Source: Nonomuraea helvata (lineage in GTDB: Bacteria; Actinomycetota; Actinomycetes; Streptosporangiales; Streptosporangiaceae). Taken from it: a stretch of 64,000 nt of DNA. The position numbers were made by a program, and so were the translations under genes. Shown one piece after another: positions 24,164-32,971 of this stretch. The notes below the pieces were generated by a model that saw nothing but the letters and a program-made list of their open reading frames with translations, searched no databases and had not been told where the DNA came from. The stretch is taken from contig NZ_BAAAXV010000009.1 of assembly GCF_039535785.1 (NCBI RefSeq), positions 496,001-560,000 of the forward strand, in the 5' to 3' direction. The stretch's first letter is position 1, and each line of letters starts with the position of its first letter.

Positions 24164-25702
24164 TCAGTGGAAGAAGTGACGGGTGCCGGTGAAGTAGAGG
24201 GTGACCCCGGCCTTCTCGGCGGCCTCGATGACGAGTTCGTCCCGGATCGAGCCGCCCGGCTCCACGATGAAGCGTACGCCGGCGTCGATCAGCACCTGCG
24301 GCGCGTCCGGGAACGGGAAGTACGCGTCCGAGGCCGCGACCGCCCCGGCCGCCCGGTCCCCCGCCCTCGCGACCGCCAGGCGGCACGAGTCCACCCGGTT
24401 GACCTGGCCCATGCCCACGCCCACGGTCGCCCCGTCGCTGGCCAGCAGGATGGCGTTCGACTTCACCGAGCGGCAGGCGCGCCAGGCGAACTCCAGGTCG
24501 GCCAGTTGCTCGGGCGTGGCGGGCGCGCCGGTCTTGAGCTCCCACTGCGCGGCCGAGTCGCCGGTCGCGTCCACCTTGTCCACGGTCTGCGCCAGGAGCC
24601 CGCCGTCGATCTCTCGGAACTCGGTCGTCCGCGACGGCCCCTCCGGGCAGCGCAGCAGGCGCAGGCTCTTCTTGCCCCGCAGCACCTCCAGCGCCTCCTC
24701 CTCGTAGGACGGCGCGATGACGACCTCGGTGAAGATGTCGAAGATCTGCCTGGCCAGCTCGGCTGTGACCGTGCGGTTGACGGCGATCACTCCGCCGTAC
24801 GCCGACACGGGGTCGCACGCGTGCGCCTTGCGGTGCGCCTCGGCCACGTCGGCGCCGATCGCGATGCCGCACGGGTTCTGGTGCTTGATGATGGCCACGC
24901 ACGGCTCGGCGAAGTCCCAGGCGGCCCGCCACGCGGCGTCGGAGTCGAGGTAGTTGTTGTACGACATCTCCTTGCCGTGCAACTGCTCGGCGTTGGCCAG
25001 GCCGTCCGCCCGACCCACGTAGAGCGCGGCGCTCTGGTGCGGGTTCTCGCCGTACCGCAACGTGGCCTTGCGCTCATAGGCGGCCCCCGTGAACTCGGGG
25101 AACCCGCCCTCCCCGTACGTCCGCGCGAACCAGTTGGCCACCGCCACGTCGTACGAGGCCGTGTGCGCGTAGGCGATGCCCGCCAGCCGCTTGCGCTCGG
25201 TCAGCGTGAAGCCGCCCTCGGCCAGCGCGTCGCGCACGTCGCCGTAGAAGGCGGGGTCGACCACGACGGCGCAGGTGTTGTGGTTCTTCGCGGCGCCGCG
25301 GATCATGGCCGGCCCGCCGATGTCGATCTGCTCGACGCACTCCTCGTCGGACGCGCCGGAGGCCACCGTCTCCTGGAACGGGTAGAGGTTCACCACGACG
25401 AGCTGGAACGGGTCGATCTCCAGCTCCTCCAGCTGCGCCACGTGGCTGGGCTTGGTGACGTCGGCGAGCAGTCCGGCGTGCACGCGCGGGTGCAGCGTCT
25501 TGACCCGCCCGTCCAGGCACTCAGGGAACCCGGTGAGCTGCTCGACCTTCGTCACCGGGATCCCGAACGACGAGATCGCGGCGGCGGTGCCACCGGTCGA
25601 GACGATCTCCACCCCTGCGCCGTCGAGGGCCCTGGCCAGCTCCTCGAGCCCGGACTTGTCGTAAACAGCGATCAGCGCGCGCCGGATGGCGATGCGAGTC
25701 AC
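24164..25702 (-). CDS. purH: Bifunctional AICAR formyltransferase/IMP cyclohydrolase
   Basis: The 512-aa protein catalyses the last two steps of IMP synthesis. The N-terminal MGS-like cyclohydrolase domain (about 1-200) shows VYDKSGLEELARAL, STGGTAAAI, RVKTLHPRVHAG and IDIGGPAMIRGAAKN; the C-terminal formyltransferase domain shows LRYGENPHQSAALY and the catalytic KHQNPCGIAIG (Lys-His). It ends FTGTRHFFH, the normal family terminus. The GTG at 25702 overlaps the purN stop (GTGA), so purN-purH is a coupled operon. Confidence 0.97.
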   Translation of the reverse strand: MTRIAIRRALIAVYDKSGLEELARALDGAGVEIVSTGGTAAAISSFGIPVTKVEQLTGFPECLDGRVKTLHPRVHAGLLADVTKPSHVAQLEELEIDPFQLVVVNLYPFQETVASGASDEECVEQIDIGGPAMIRGAAKNHNTCAVVVDPAFYGDVRDALAEGGFTLTERKRLAGIAYAHTASYDVAVANWFARTYGEGGFPEFTGAAYERKATLRYGENPHQSAALYVGRADGLANAEQLHGKEMSYNNYLDSDAAWRAAWDFAEPCVAIIKHQNPCGIAIGADVAEAHRKAHACDPVSAYGGVIAVNRTVTAELARQIFDIFTEVVIAPSYEEEALEVLRGKKSLRLLRCPEGPSRTTEFREIDGGLLAQTVDKVDATGDSAAQWELKTGAPATPEQLADLEFAWRACRSVKSNAILLASDGATVGVGMGQVNRVDSCRLAVARAGDRAAGAVAASDAYFPFPDAPQVLIDAGVRFIVEPGGSIRDELVIEAAEKAGVTLYFTGTRHFFH

Positions 25703-26328
25703 GTGGATTCCCCTCCTGTTTGGTTGCCGATGCGGACGATGCGTCCGCTGACCGTCCAGCCCTCGCGGACCATCCGGCCGACCATGTCGACGAGCAGGCG
25801 CCGCTCGACGGTCTTGATGCGTTCGTGCAGGACCGCCTCGTCGTCGTCCGGGAGCACGGGCACCGCCTCCTGGGCGATGATCGGCCCGCTGTCGACGCCC
25901 TCGTCGGCCAGCATCACCGTGCAGCCGGTCACCTTGACCCCGTGGGCCAGCGCGTCCCGCACGCCGTGCGCGCCGGGGAACGACGGCAGCAGCGCCGGAT
26001 GAGTGTTCAGCACGGGAAAGGCGTCCAAGGTCGGCGGACCCAGAATCTTCATGAAGCCCGCCGAAACCACCAGGTCAGGCTCGTACTCGGCGATCCTGGC
26101 CGCGATGGCGGCATCCCATTCCGCCCTCGTCGGGTAATCGCCCAATTTTTCGACAAAAGTTGGTACGTTCGCCCTCGCCGCCCTGGCCAGCCCCTCGATC
26201 CCATCCCTGTCGGCGCCGACCGCGACCACGCGAGCACCGTACGACGGGTCGGCAGAAGCGTCCAGCAGGGCCTGTAGGTTGGTTCCAGAGCCGGAGACGA
26301 GGACGACGAGCCGCCCAGCCTTAGACAC
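25699..26328 (-). CDS. purN: Phosphoribosylglycinamide formyltransferase PurN
   Basis: This 10-formyl-THF-dependent enzyme (about 209 aa) forms formyl-GAR in purine synthesis. Motifs: VLVSGSGTNLQALLD (phosphate loop), VVSAGFMKILGP, and NTHPALLPSFPGAHG with catalytic Asn and His, followed by GCTVMLADEGVDSGPII with the catalytic Asp. I prefer the GTG at 26328 with GGAG 5 nt upstream; the GTG at 26334 overlaps that Shine-Dalgarno. Order purN-purH with a DUF6350 gene nearby is a conserved actinobacterial arrangement. Confidence 0.94.
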   Translation of the reverse strand: MSKAGRLVVLVSGSGTNLQALLDASADPSYGARVVAVGADRDGIEGLARAARANVPTFVEKLGDYPTRAEWDAAIAARIAEYEPDLVVSAGFMKILGPPTLDAFPVLNTHPALLPSFPGAHGVRDALAHGVKVTGCTVMLADEGVDSGPIIAQEAVPVLPDDDEAVLHERIKTVERRLLVDMVGRMVREGWTVSGRIVRIGNQTGGEST

Positions 26329-26402
26329 GCGCACTCCAAAAAGGAAACAGGGTGGGGCTGACAGGGTATCTGTTCCTCACCCGGCGACGCAGAGGAGGTC
26401 AG

Positions 26403-26822
26403 GTGTCGACACCGGTGAAGGCACCGGCAGGCCAGCAGCCCGCTGATTCGGCGGGCCGCCGAGCGATCTGGTTGTCCATCGCAGCGCTGGCCATGACGTT
26501 CATGTTGCCGCTCGCCGGACTGGTCATGGCGTTGTTCGCGCTGATGGCCGGGATCCGGGCGTTCCCGCTGCTCAAGGCCTCGGGCCGGACCACAGGCGCC
26601 GCTGTGGGCGGCATCACCATCTCCTCGATCGCGCTGGCGCTGTCGGCCATGGCCACGGGGATGCAGCTGTACCTGATGGACGAGTACTCCGCCTACCAGG
26701 AGTGCATGAAGGGCGCCGGCACCGTTTCCGCGCAGGGCGAATGCTTCACGCAGTTCAGGGACGCGGCCCAGCGCAAGCTCCCCGCCGACGTGCTCGAGGT
26801 GCTCGGGGCCATGCAGCCCTAG
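26403..26822 (+). CDS. DUF4190-like small membrane protein
   Basis: The 139-aa product starts at a GTG (26403) with AGGAGG immediately upstream. After a short polar N-terminus (VSTPVKAPAGQQPADSAG) there are two membrane segments (about 24-52 and 63-85), the second part reading GRTTGAAVGGITISS, then a polar domain with two Cys (YQECMKGAG and GECFTQF) that could form a disulfide outside the cell. The arrangement resembles DUF4190 proteins. It is divergent from purN by 74 bp and convergent with the DUF6350 gene 9 bp away. Confidence 0.6.
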   Translation: MSTPVKAPAGQQPADSAGRRAIWLSIAALAMTFMLPLAGLVMALFALMAGIRAFPLLKASGRTTGAAVGGITISSIALALSAMATGMQLYLMDEYSAYQECMKGAGTVSAQGECFTQFRDAAQRKLPADVLEVLGAMQP

Positions 26823-26831
26823 CCTCCTGGC

Positions 26832-28460
26832 CTAGTCGCGGTCCCAGGCGTACGGGTCGACGTAGATCACATGGCCGCCACGGTCGTCCGACTCGTCCAC
26901 GATGTCCTTGCGCGGCGGGCGCGCCGCCGGCTCCGGTGGGCGCGGGCGGGCCTGGGCGAGGGTCTCCGCCTCTGCCGAGGCGTGCTCGTCCTGCCAGTCG
27001 TCCCTGATGACCGGGATCTCCTGGGTGTCGGCCTCGGTCGCGTCCATCCAGTGGCCGGGCAGGGGGCGCGGGTCGGACTCGGCCAGCCCCACCTTGCTCG
27101 CCGCCTTGGCGATGGCGGCGCCCGCCTTGCGCACCGGAGCGGCCGCCTTGTCCAGCGGCGTACGGGCCCGCTTGTTGAGCAGCAGCAGGTTGGTCACCCC
27201 GGCGGAGATGCCCGCGGCCACGCCGACCTCGAGCGCCACCGACAGCGCCACCTCCCAGGGCGAGGGCCCCACTGTGGCCAGCCGGCCGCCGCCGATGGGC
27301 CCGCCGGACAGCGCGGCCAGCACCCCCGCCACGAGCCCGGTGACGACCCCGCTGAGGAATCCCCAGAGCGGCGCGGCCTCATAGGACGGCGACGGCGAGA
27401 TCCTGGCCACCATCACCCCGGCCACGGCCCCCGCCGCGAACGGCAGCGCGATCACCGCCATCATCCACACCGGAACGGGCCCGCTCTCCGGCAACGCCCC
27501 CAGCAGCGGCAGGCTCGGCACCGTGCCGAGCTGCACCCCGGTGGGCGCGACCAGGGTGTCGGCGCCGATGGCGAACCCGGGCCCGGCGATGTAGGAGGAG
27601 GCCCAGATGACGGCGTTCAGCAGGTAGAGCACCTGCAGCAGCAACAGCAGCACCCCGCCCACGAACCCGGGCGAGAGCACGCTGGACAGGTCCTTGACCT
27701 GCCCGAAGTTCAGCACGACGGCGACCAGCACCAGCGCGAGCCCGGCCACGAGCAGCACGGCCGTGGCGACCGCCGTGCCGACGGTCAGCGCGCGTACCCG
27801 CTCGGGCAGCAGCCGCAGCATCACCCGCCAGGGACCGATCATCCGCGCCGTCGCCAGCGACCCCGCCAGGAACGCCAGCACGAAGTGGCTGAGCAGCGCC
27901 TCGCCGATGTAGGGCTGGGTGATCTCGTTGCTCGCCGCGAGCGCGATCAACCCCGCGAGCAGCGCGTACGGCGCCGCCAGCGACACCCCGGCCTGCACCA
28001 CCAGGATGAGCTGGGCCCGCCGGCGGGCCCTGGCCTGCTCCTTCGGGCTGTTCTTCGGCAGCCGGGCAGGCAGGCGCAGTCGCAGGTCCGCGTCGCGCGC
28101 CATCCACCGGGCGGCGCGATAGAGCAGGACGGCGGGCAGGATCGTCAGCCCCAGGGGCAGCAGCCCGACCCGCCCGCCGGGGATCGCGAACCCGGCGTGG
28201 TGCGCGACCAGCCAGAGCTGGGCCGCGGTGCGGAACACGCCCGGCAGCCCGACGCCCAGCGTGCCGCCCGGCGCGGCGATCCAGCCGACGAGGGTGAGTG
28301 TGGTGAGCGCGGCCAGCCCGACGCCCAGGGTGGCGGCGGCGGCCAGCATCCCCGACACCGGCAGCGGCCGCCTCGTCTCGTCGTCGTCGCCCGGGACACC
28401 GGGGAGCTTGCCGAGCATCGAGCGGGGGGCAGTCCGCAACTGGTCGAGAATCGCCGTCAC
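26832..28460 (-). CDS. DUF6350 multi-pass membrane protein
   Basis: From the GTG at 28460 (VTAILDQLRTAPRSMLGKL) the product is about 542 aa with roughly ten hydrophobic segments between residues 40 and 430, then a charged cytoplasmic tail rich in Glu, Pro and Arg. It fits the DUF6350 family (once annotated as cell division protein PerM) found next to purN/purH in actinobacteria. Its molecular role is unknown. The frame is open further upstream to 28766, but that part is low-quality antisense of the intergenic and galE region. Its 3' end nearly touches the convergent membrane gene. Confidence 0.75.
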   Translation of the reverse strand: MTAILDQLRTAPRSMLGKLPGVPGDDDETRRPLPVSGMLAAAATLGVGLAALTTLTLVGWIAAPGGTLGVGLPGVFRTAAQLWLVAHHAGFAIPGGRVGLLPLGLTILPAVLLYRAARWMARDADLRLRLPARLPKNSPKEQARARRRAQLILVVQAGVSLAAPYALLAGLIALAASNEITQPYIGEALLSHFVLAFLAGSLATARMIGPWRVMLRLLPERVRALTVGTAVATAVLLVAGLALVLVAVVLNFGQVKDLSSVLSPGFVGGVLLLLLQVLYLLNAVIWASSYIAGPGFAIGADTLVAPTGVQLGTVPSLPLLGALPESGPVPVWMMAVIALPFAAGAVAGVMVARISPSPSYEAAPLWGFLSGVVTGLVAGVLAALSGGPIGGGRLATVGPSPWEVALSVALEVGVAAGISAGVTNLLLLNKRARTPLDKAAAPVRKAGAAIAKAASKVGLAESDPRPLPGHWMDATEADTQEIPVIRDDWQDEHASAEAETLAQARPRPPEPAARPPRKDIVDESDDRGGHVIYVDPYAWDRD

Positions 28461-28662
28461 AGTAGGCGATTTTCTCAAGGTTTCCCGACCAGCGCTTGGT
28501 TGACGCGCCGCCCCTTGCCCACTTTGTGAACCCGGATGGGGCGCGGACGCGGCCCACGGGGGTCCGGTCGCCGCGGGAGAGCCATGGGAGAGGATGCGCC
28601 CGCCGGCGCGGCTGTACACGATGATGAGTCCTGCAACAGACCGACCGACGCTGGGAGCGCGG

Positions 28663-29640
28663 ATGCGTGTATTGGTTACCGGAGGGGCCGGATATATCGG
28701 GAGCACTGTCGCGTCCGCGTGCCTCGATGCCGGGATCGAGCCCGTCATTCTGGACAGTCTCGTCACGGGCAGGCGGGAGTTCGCTGAGGGGCGGGTGTTC
28801 TATGAAGGGGATATCAGCGACGGGCCGCTGATCGACAAGATATTTACCGAAAATCCGGATATTGAGGCTGTCGTCCACTGTGCCGCGCTCATCGTGGTCC
28901 CGGACTCCGTGGCCGACCCCGTCGGCTACTACCGCGCGAACGTCGCCAAGAGCCTCGAGTTCGTCGATCACCTGCTCCGCAACGGCTGCACCCGGATGAT
29001 CTTCAGCTCCTCTGCCTCCATCTACCGCACGGGCGACGACCACACCGTTGACGAGGAGTCCCCGCTCGACCCCCAGAGCCCTTACGCGCGGACCAAGGCG
29101 GTGTGCGAGGCCATGTTCGCCGACATCGCCGCCGGTCACCCGATCAGGATCCTCTCCCTGCGCTACTTCAACCCGATCGGCGCCGACCCCCAGATGCGCA
29201 CCGGCCTGCAGCTGCGCCGCCCCAGCCACGCCCTGGGCAAGATGATCGAGGCGTACGAGGACGGGGTGCCCTTCCAGATCACCGGCACGAACTACCCGAC
29301 CAGGGACGGCACGGGCATCCGCGACTACGTCCACGTCTGGGACCTGGCCACCGCCCACGTGGCGGCGCTGCGCCGCTTCGACGCGCTGGAGGCCGACGTG
29401 ATCAACCTGGGCACCGGCGCGGGCACCACCGTCCGGGAACTGGCCGAGGCGTTCAATCGCGTCGTCGACCGCCCGATCGAGGTCGTCGAGGCGGCCCCGC
29501 GCCCGGGTGACGTGGCCGGCGCCTACACCCGCAGCGACCTGGCCCGCCGCCTGCTGGACTGGCAGGCGGGCCACTCCATCGAGGACGGCATCAGGCACTC
29601 GCTCGAATGGGCGCGCATCCGGGAGTCCCGGCTCGGCTAG
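28663..29640 (+). CDS. galE: UDP-glucose 4-epimerase (GalE-type)
   Basis: The 325-aa extended SDR enzyme starts at ATG 28663 with GGGAG just upstream. It has the NAD loop VLVTGGAGYIGS at about 3-14, the active-site Ser region SSSASIYRTG near 122, YARTK with the catalytic Tyr and Lys at about 147-151, and NPIGADPQMRTG of the GalE type. It should interconvert UDP-Glc and UDP-Gal (or the GlcNAc/GalNAc pair) for surface glycans. The usual VYG in the active-site segment is here IYR. It stands alone; the frame continues upstream to 28594 but lacks a better start. Confidence 0.92.
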   Translation: MRVLVTGGAGYIGSTVASACLDAGIEPVILDSLVTGRREFAEGRVFYEGDISDGPLIDKIFTENPDIEAVVHCAALIVVPDSVADPVGYYRANVAKSLEFVDHLLRNGCTRMIFSSSASIYRTGDDHTVDEESPLDPQSPYARTKAVCEAMFADIAAGHPIRILSLRYFNPIGADPQMRTGLQLRRPSHALGKMIEAYEDGVPFQITGTNYPTRDGTGIRDYVHVWDLATAHVAALRRFDALEADVINLGTGAGTTVRELAEAFNRVVDRPIEVVEAAPRPGDVAGAYTRSDLARRLLDWQAGHSIEDGIRHSLEWARIRESRLG

Positions 29641-29721
29641 ACCGGCGCCGCCTGCCCGATCGCGGCCGGGCTGACCGCCAGGATGCACGCCGTGCTCGGC
29701 CACCTGCAACCTGCGCTCGAT

Positions 29722-29755
29722 GCCCGCGCGGAGGCAGGTGGGCCGGCGCGCGGGC
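29722..29755. terminator. Hairpin between galE and the convergent secreted-protein gene
   Basis: GCCCGCGCG (29722-29730) pairs perfectly with CGCGCGGGC (29747-29755) around a 16-nt loop, 11 bp before the stop of the convergent gene. Confidence 0.6.
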
Positions 29756-29765
29756 TGAAGATCAC

Positions 29766-30518
29766 CTATCGGGTGGCGAGCGCCTCGTTCGGGATGACCT
29801 GGATCTCCTCCAGCACCTCGTCGAGGGCGGCTTCGGCATCCTTGATGTCGATCACTTGGTCCTCTGGAGGAGCTTCGATCGTCACCTTGTGACCCCAGGC
29901 GGTGTATCGGCTGTCAGTCGTCTCTCGATACCAGCCCAACGTGCCGTAGTCGGATTTCGAGCTGGTGTGAAACCGGCTGGGCAGGCCCGTGGAGCTGACG
30001 CTCAGCCGATAGTCGAATGCCTGGCGCTCCCTGTCCCCATGGAACGAGCCGCGGTAGAGGCCGCCCTTGGCCGACTTGGCATGCGAGAGCAGGCTCTTCA
30101 ACTTCCCGGATCGGAAGATGTCGATGGGCTGAGTGGTGGCGGACGCATTGGACGCGTCGTCCAAGAGCAGCCATGACTTCCCTTCGGGAAGTTCGCGCTT
30201 GAACCCCGCACTCTGGGCGTAGACCTTCTTCCCGATGATCAGGAAACGGAGGGCGGCTTCCGATGAGGGCTTGAGGGCACCTCGAAGGGTGATGTCAGAG
30301 GCGACCACGCCCGACTCGCCGAACGCGAAAGTGCCGGTCATTCGGAGATACTCCAGCTTCTTGCCCTCCTGTTGCGTTCGGGAGACTTCTGAAATCGTGA
30401 CGCCGTGGCCGGCGACGAACTGCTTCTTCAGAGCCTTGACCGGATCGACGGCCGCCTGTGCGGGCGAGGCGGTGACCAGTGCCGCGGCGGCCACCGCCGC
30501 CGCGAGAACTCGCTTCAT
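29766..30518 (-). CDS. Secreted protein of unknown function, paralogue A
   Basis: The 250-aa product starts at ATG 30518 (MKRVLAAAVAAAALVTASPA) with AGG six nt upstream and has a Sec signal peptide cleaved near AQA. The mature part opens VDPVKALKKQFVAGHGVTI and later carries SGVVASDITLRG and SHAKSAKGGLYRG, both shared with the next gene. There is no lipobox Cys, so it is released or wall-bound. The architecture (beta-strand rich, about 220 aa) recalls LppX/LprAFG-like lipid-carrier folds in Actinobacteria, but I cannot confirm that from the sequence. Function unknown. Confidence 0.8.
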   Translation of the reverse strand: MKRVLAAAVAAAALVTASPAQAAVDPVKALKKQFVAGHGVTISEVSRTQQEGKKLEYLRMTGTFAFGESGVVASDITLRGALKPSSEAALRFLIIGKKVYAQSAGFKRELPEGKSWLLLDDASNASATTQPIDIFRSGKLKSLLSHAKSAKGGLYRGSFHGDRERQAFDYRLSVSSTGLPSRFHTSSKSDYGTLGWYRETTDSRYTAWGHKVTIEAPPEDQVIDIKDAEAALDEVLEEIQVIPNEALATR

Positions 30519-30542
30519 AGGCATCCTCATCACAAAAGGGCC

Positions 30543-30572
30543 CCCTCCTGCCCGGCAGGGCGGGAGGAGGCC
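30543..30572. terminator. Hairpin between the two secreted paralogues
   Basis: CCCTCCTGCCC and GGGCGGGAGG form a 10-bp stem with one G-T wobble around a GGCA loop. It may terminate or attenuate transcription between paralogue B and paralogue A. Confidence 0.5.
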
Positions 30573-30581
30573 GGGTACGGG

Positions 30582-31394
30582 CTAGTTGGCGAGCGAGTTC
30601 AGCGCGCTGTTCGGGATCTCCTGCGGGACGTTGCTGTCCTCACCGAGGTTCGCGACGTCGATCCACTGGTCCTCGGCCGGAGCCTTGATCTTGACCTTGG
30701 AGCCCCAGCCGATGTACCGGGTCTCGGTGACAGAGCGGGTCTTGCCCAGGATGCCGAGATCCATGGTCCAGCCCGACGTCAGCTGAGTGGCCAGGCCCTT
30801 GGAGTTGACCTGCAGGGCATAGTCGATCTTGATATTGGCGATCCGGCCGCCGATCTTCTGCCCGTACGCCTTGGCCAGATCCTTGTAGGTAAGGGAGCCC
30901 TTGTACGTGCCGCCCTTGAAGCTCTTGGCGTGGGAGACGATCGCCTTCAGCACCTTCGGCTCGAAGATGTCGAGCGTCTGGTTGTAGGTGCCACCGGAAG
31001 CCTCCCCGGTGTAGCGCACCCACGTCTTGCCGTCGGGCAGGTTCTCACTGAACAACCCGCCCTGGACGTAGCTGTAGCCGCCGACCGTGACGACGCGCGG
31101 CGGGCCGTACGCACCCGCCAGGGACTTGTCGCCGCCCGCCCCGTGGCTCTTGATGTCGGAGGCGACAATGCCCTTCTTGCCGAACTCGAACGTTCCAGAG
31201 GTCCGGGTGGAGGCGCCGGCGCTCTTGCCGTCCAGGGTGAGCCGGGTCGTCTCGGTGATCCGCACCCCGTGCCCCGCGACGAACTGCTTCTTCAGCGCCT
31301 TCACCGGATCCACCGGCGCGGCCTGCGCGGCCGGGGTCGCAGTCACGAGCGCGGCGACCGTGGTTAACGCCAGGCCCGCGAGAATTCGCTTCAT
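30582..31394 (-). CDS. Secreted protein of unknown function, paralogue B
   Basis: The 270-aa product begins at ATG 31394 (MKRILAGLALTTVAALVTAT) with AAGGA six nt upstream, and has a Sec signal cleaved near AQA. Mature start APVDPVKALKKQFVAGHGVR is nearly the same as paralogue A; further shared blocks are KGIVASDIKSHG, LPDGKTWVRYTG, SHAKSFKGGTYKG and GWGSKVKIKAPAEDQWID. The two genes lie head to tail 63 bp apart, so a tandem duplication is clear. No enzyme motif is visible. Possible lipoprotein-carrier-like fold is speculation. A long 392-bp upstream region must hold its promoter. Confidence 0.8.
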   Translation of the reverse strand: MKRILAGLALTTVAALVTATPAAQAAPVDPVKALKKQFVAGHGVRITETTRLTLDGKSAGASTRTSGTFEFGKKGIVASDIKSHGAGGDKSLAGAYGPPRVVTVGGYSYVQGGLFSENLPDGKTWVRYTGEASGGTYNQTLDIFEPKVLKAIVSHAKSFKGGTYKGSLTYKDLAKAYGQKIGGRIANIKIDYALQVNSKGLATQLTSGWTMDLGILGKTRSVTETRYIGWGSKVKIKAPAEDQWIDVANLGEDSNVPQEIPNSALNSLAN

Positions 31395-31786
31395 TCGTAT
31401 TCCTTCGGATTCAAAAGGAGAGGGAGCAGAATCCTGCCAATAGAAGATCACGAACATATCTCGAGAACCGTGTCAGAAGCCGCCAAAACCGTGTATTTTT
31501 CGTGCAGTACGGGTTCTGGAGAAGTGAGATCACCGTCACACAGCGAGAGAACCATGCCCCGATGACCTGGGCAGGTCAAGCTTCGGGCTAGGCTTTACCG
31601 GCGGAAACGCCCGGCACGCACCCCTGAGCGTAGGAGCTCGCCGCGAGAGGGCAACGAACGATGCCAACGAGCGGCGAAGCGGATGCGACCATCAGCGCAG
31701 TTGCCCGGGCCGTCGAACATCAGTCGGAATAGCAGGGCGCGAACCCGACAGAGGGCGAGCGACCAAGTGGAAGAGGACGGACCCTC
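31395..31786. other. Divergent control region between paralogue B and sucC
   Basis: No gene is supported. TAGGCT at about 31589 could be a -10 box for sucC, without a convincing -35. The 11-mer TCGAACATCAG occurs near 31697 and again in the first codons of sucC near 31797. Confidence 0.4.
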
Positions 31787-32968
31787 GTGGACCTGTTCGA
31801 ACATCAGGCGAAAGAGCTCTTCGCCGACTACGGCATCCCGGTGCCACGCGGCATCGTCGCACACAACGTGGAGGAGGTGCGGTCGGCCGCCGAGGAGCTG
31901 ACCGGCCGCGTTGTCGTCAAGGCCCAGGTCAAGACCGGCGGCCGAGGCAAGGCCGGCGGCGTGAAGGTGGCCGACGACGCCGCCGACGCGGTCAGCAAGG
32001 CCGAAGCCATCCTCGGCATGGACATCAAGGGCCACACGGTCCACAAGGTCCTGGTGGAGGAGGCCAGCGCGATCGCGGAGGAGTACTACTTCTCCTTCCT
32101 GCTCGACCGCGCGAACCGTACATTCCTCGCCATCTGCTCCGCGGCGGGCGGCATGGACATCGAAGAGGTCGCTCACACCTCGCCCGAGAAGGTCGCCAAG
32201 GTGCCGGTCTCGGCGCTGACGGGCATCGACCGCGCCAAGGCTCGCGAGATCGCGGTGGCCGGCGGCCTGCCGGAGAAGGCGCTCGACGGCGCCGCCGAGC
32301 TCATCGAGAAGCTCTGGTGCTGCTTCGTCGACGAGGACGCCACGCTCGTCGAGGTCAACCCCATGATCCTGTCGGCCGACGGCCAGGTGAAGGCCCTCGA
32401 CGGCAAGGTCACGCTCGACGAGAACGCCTCCTTCCGCCAGGCCGACCACGAGGCGCTCGCCGACAAGGCGGCCGAGGACCCGCTCGAGGCCAAGGCCAAG
32501 GAGAAGGACCTCAACTACGTCAAGCTCGACGGCGACGTCGGCATCATCGGCAACGGCGCGGGGCTGGTCATGTCCACCCTCGACGTGGTGGCCTACGCGG
32601 GCGAGCAGTTCCCCGGCAAGCCGTCCCCGGCCAACTTCCTCGACATCGGCGGTGGCGCCTCGGCCGAGGTCATGGCCGCCGGTCTGGAGATCATCCTCTC
32701 CGACCCGAGCGTCAAGTCGATCTTTGTGAACGTCTTCGGCGGCATCACCGCCTGCGACGCCGTCGCCAACGGCATCGTCTCGGCGTTCAAGCTGCTGGAG
32801 AGCCGTGGCGAGGCCGTGACCCACCCCCTTGTGGTCCGCCTCGACGGCAACAACGCCCAGCTCGGGCGGCAGATCCTGGCCGACGCCGCACTCCCGCGGG
32901 TCGAGCTGGTAGACACGATGGACGACGCGGCCAAGCGGGCCGCCGAGCTCGCTGCGGTAGGTGCGTGA
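31787..32968 (+). CDS. sucC: Succinyl-CoA synthetase (ADP-forming) beta subunit
   Basis: The 393-aa subunit binds the nucleotide in an ATP-grasp fold (about 1-240) and closes the active site with SucD, making ATP/GTP from succinyl-CoA in the TCA cycle. Motifs: MDLFEHQAKELFADYGIPVP at the start, KAQVKTGGRGKAGGVK at about 44-59, EVNPMILS with metal ligands near 190, and the C-terminal ANFLDIGGGAS and NVFGGITACD power-helix region. Start is GTG at 31787. It precedes sucD by 3 bp. Confidence 0.97.
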   Translation: MDLFEHQAKELFADYGIPVPRGIVAHNVEEVRSAAEELTGRVVVKAQVKTGGRGKAGGVKVADDAADAVSKAEAILGMDIKGHTVHKVLVEEASAIAEEYYFSFLLDRANRTFLAICSAAGGMDIEEVAHTSPEKVAKVPVSALTGIDRAKAREIAVAGGLPEKALDGAAELIEKLWCCFVDEDATLVEVNPMILSADGQVKALDGKVTLDENASFRQADHEALADKAAEDPLEAKAKEKDLNYVKLDGDVGIIGNGAGLVMSTLDVVAYAGEQFPGKPSPANFLDIGGGASAEVMAAGLEIILSDPSVKSIFVNVFGGITACDAVANGIVSAFKLLESRGEAVTHPLVVRLDGNNAQLGRQILADAALPRVELVDTMDDAAKRAAELAAVGA

Positions 32969-32971
32969 CCC

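Noticed and set aside
27379..29709. A 776-codon minus-strand frame across DUF6350 and galE
   Set aside because: It is antisense to galE and a shifted frame of DUF6350; composition is typical of high-GC shadow frames and no domain is visible.
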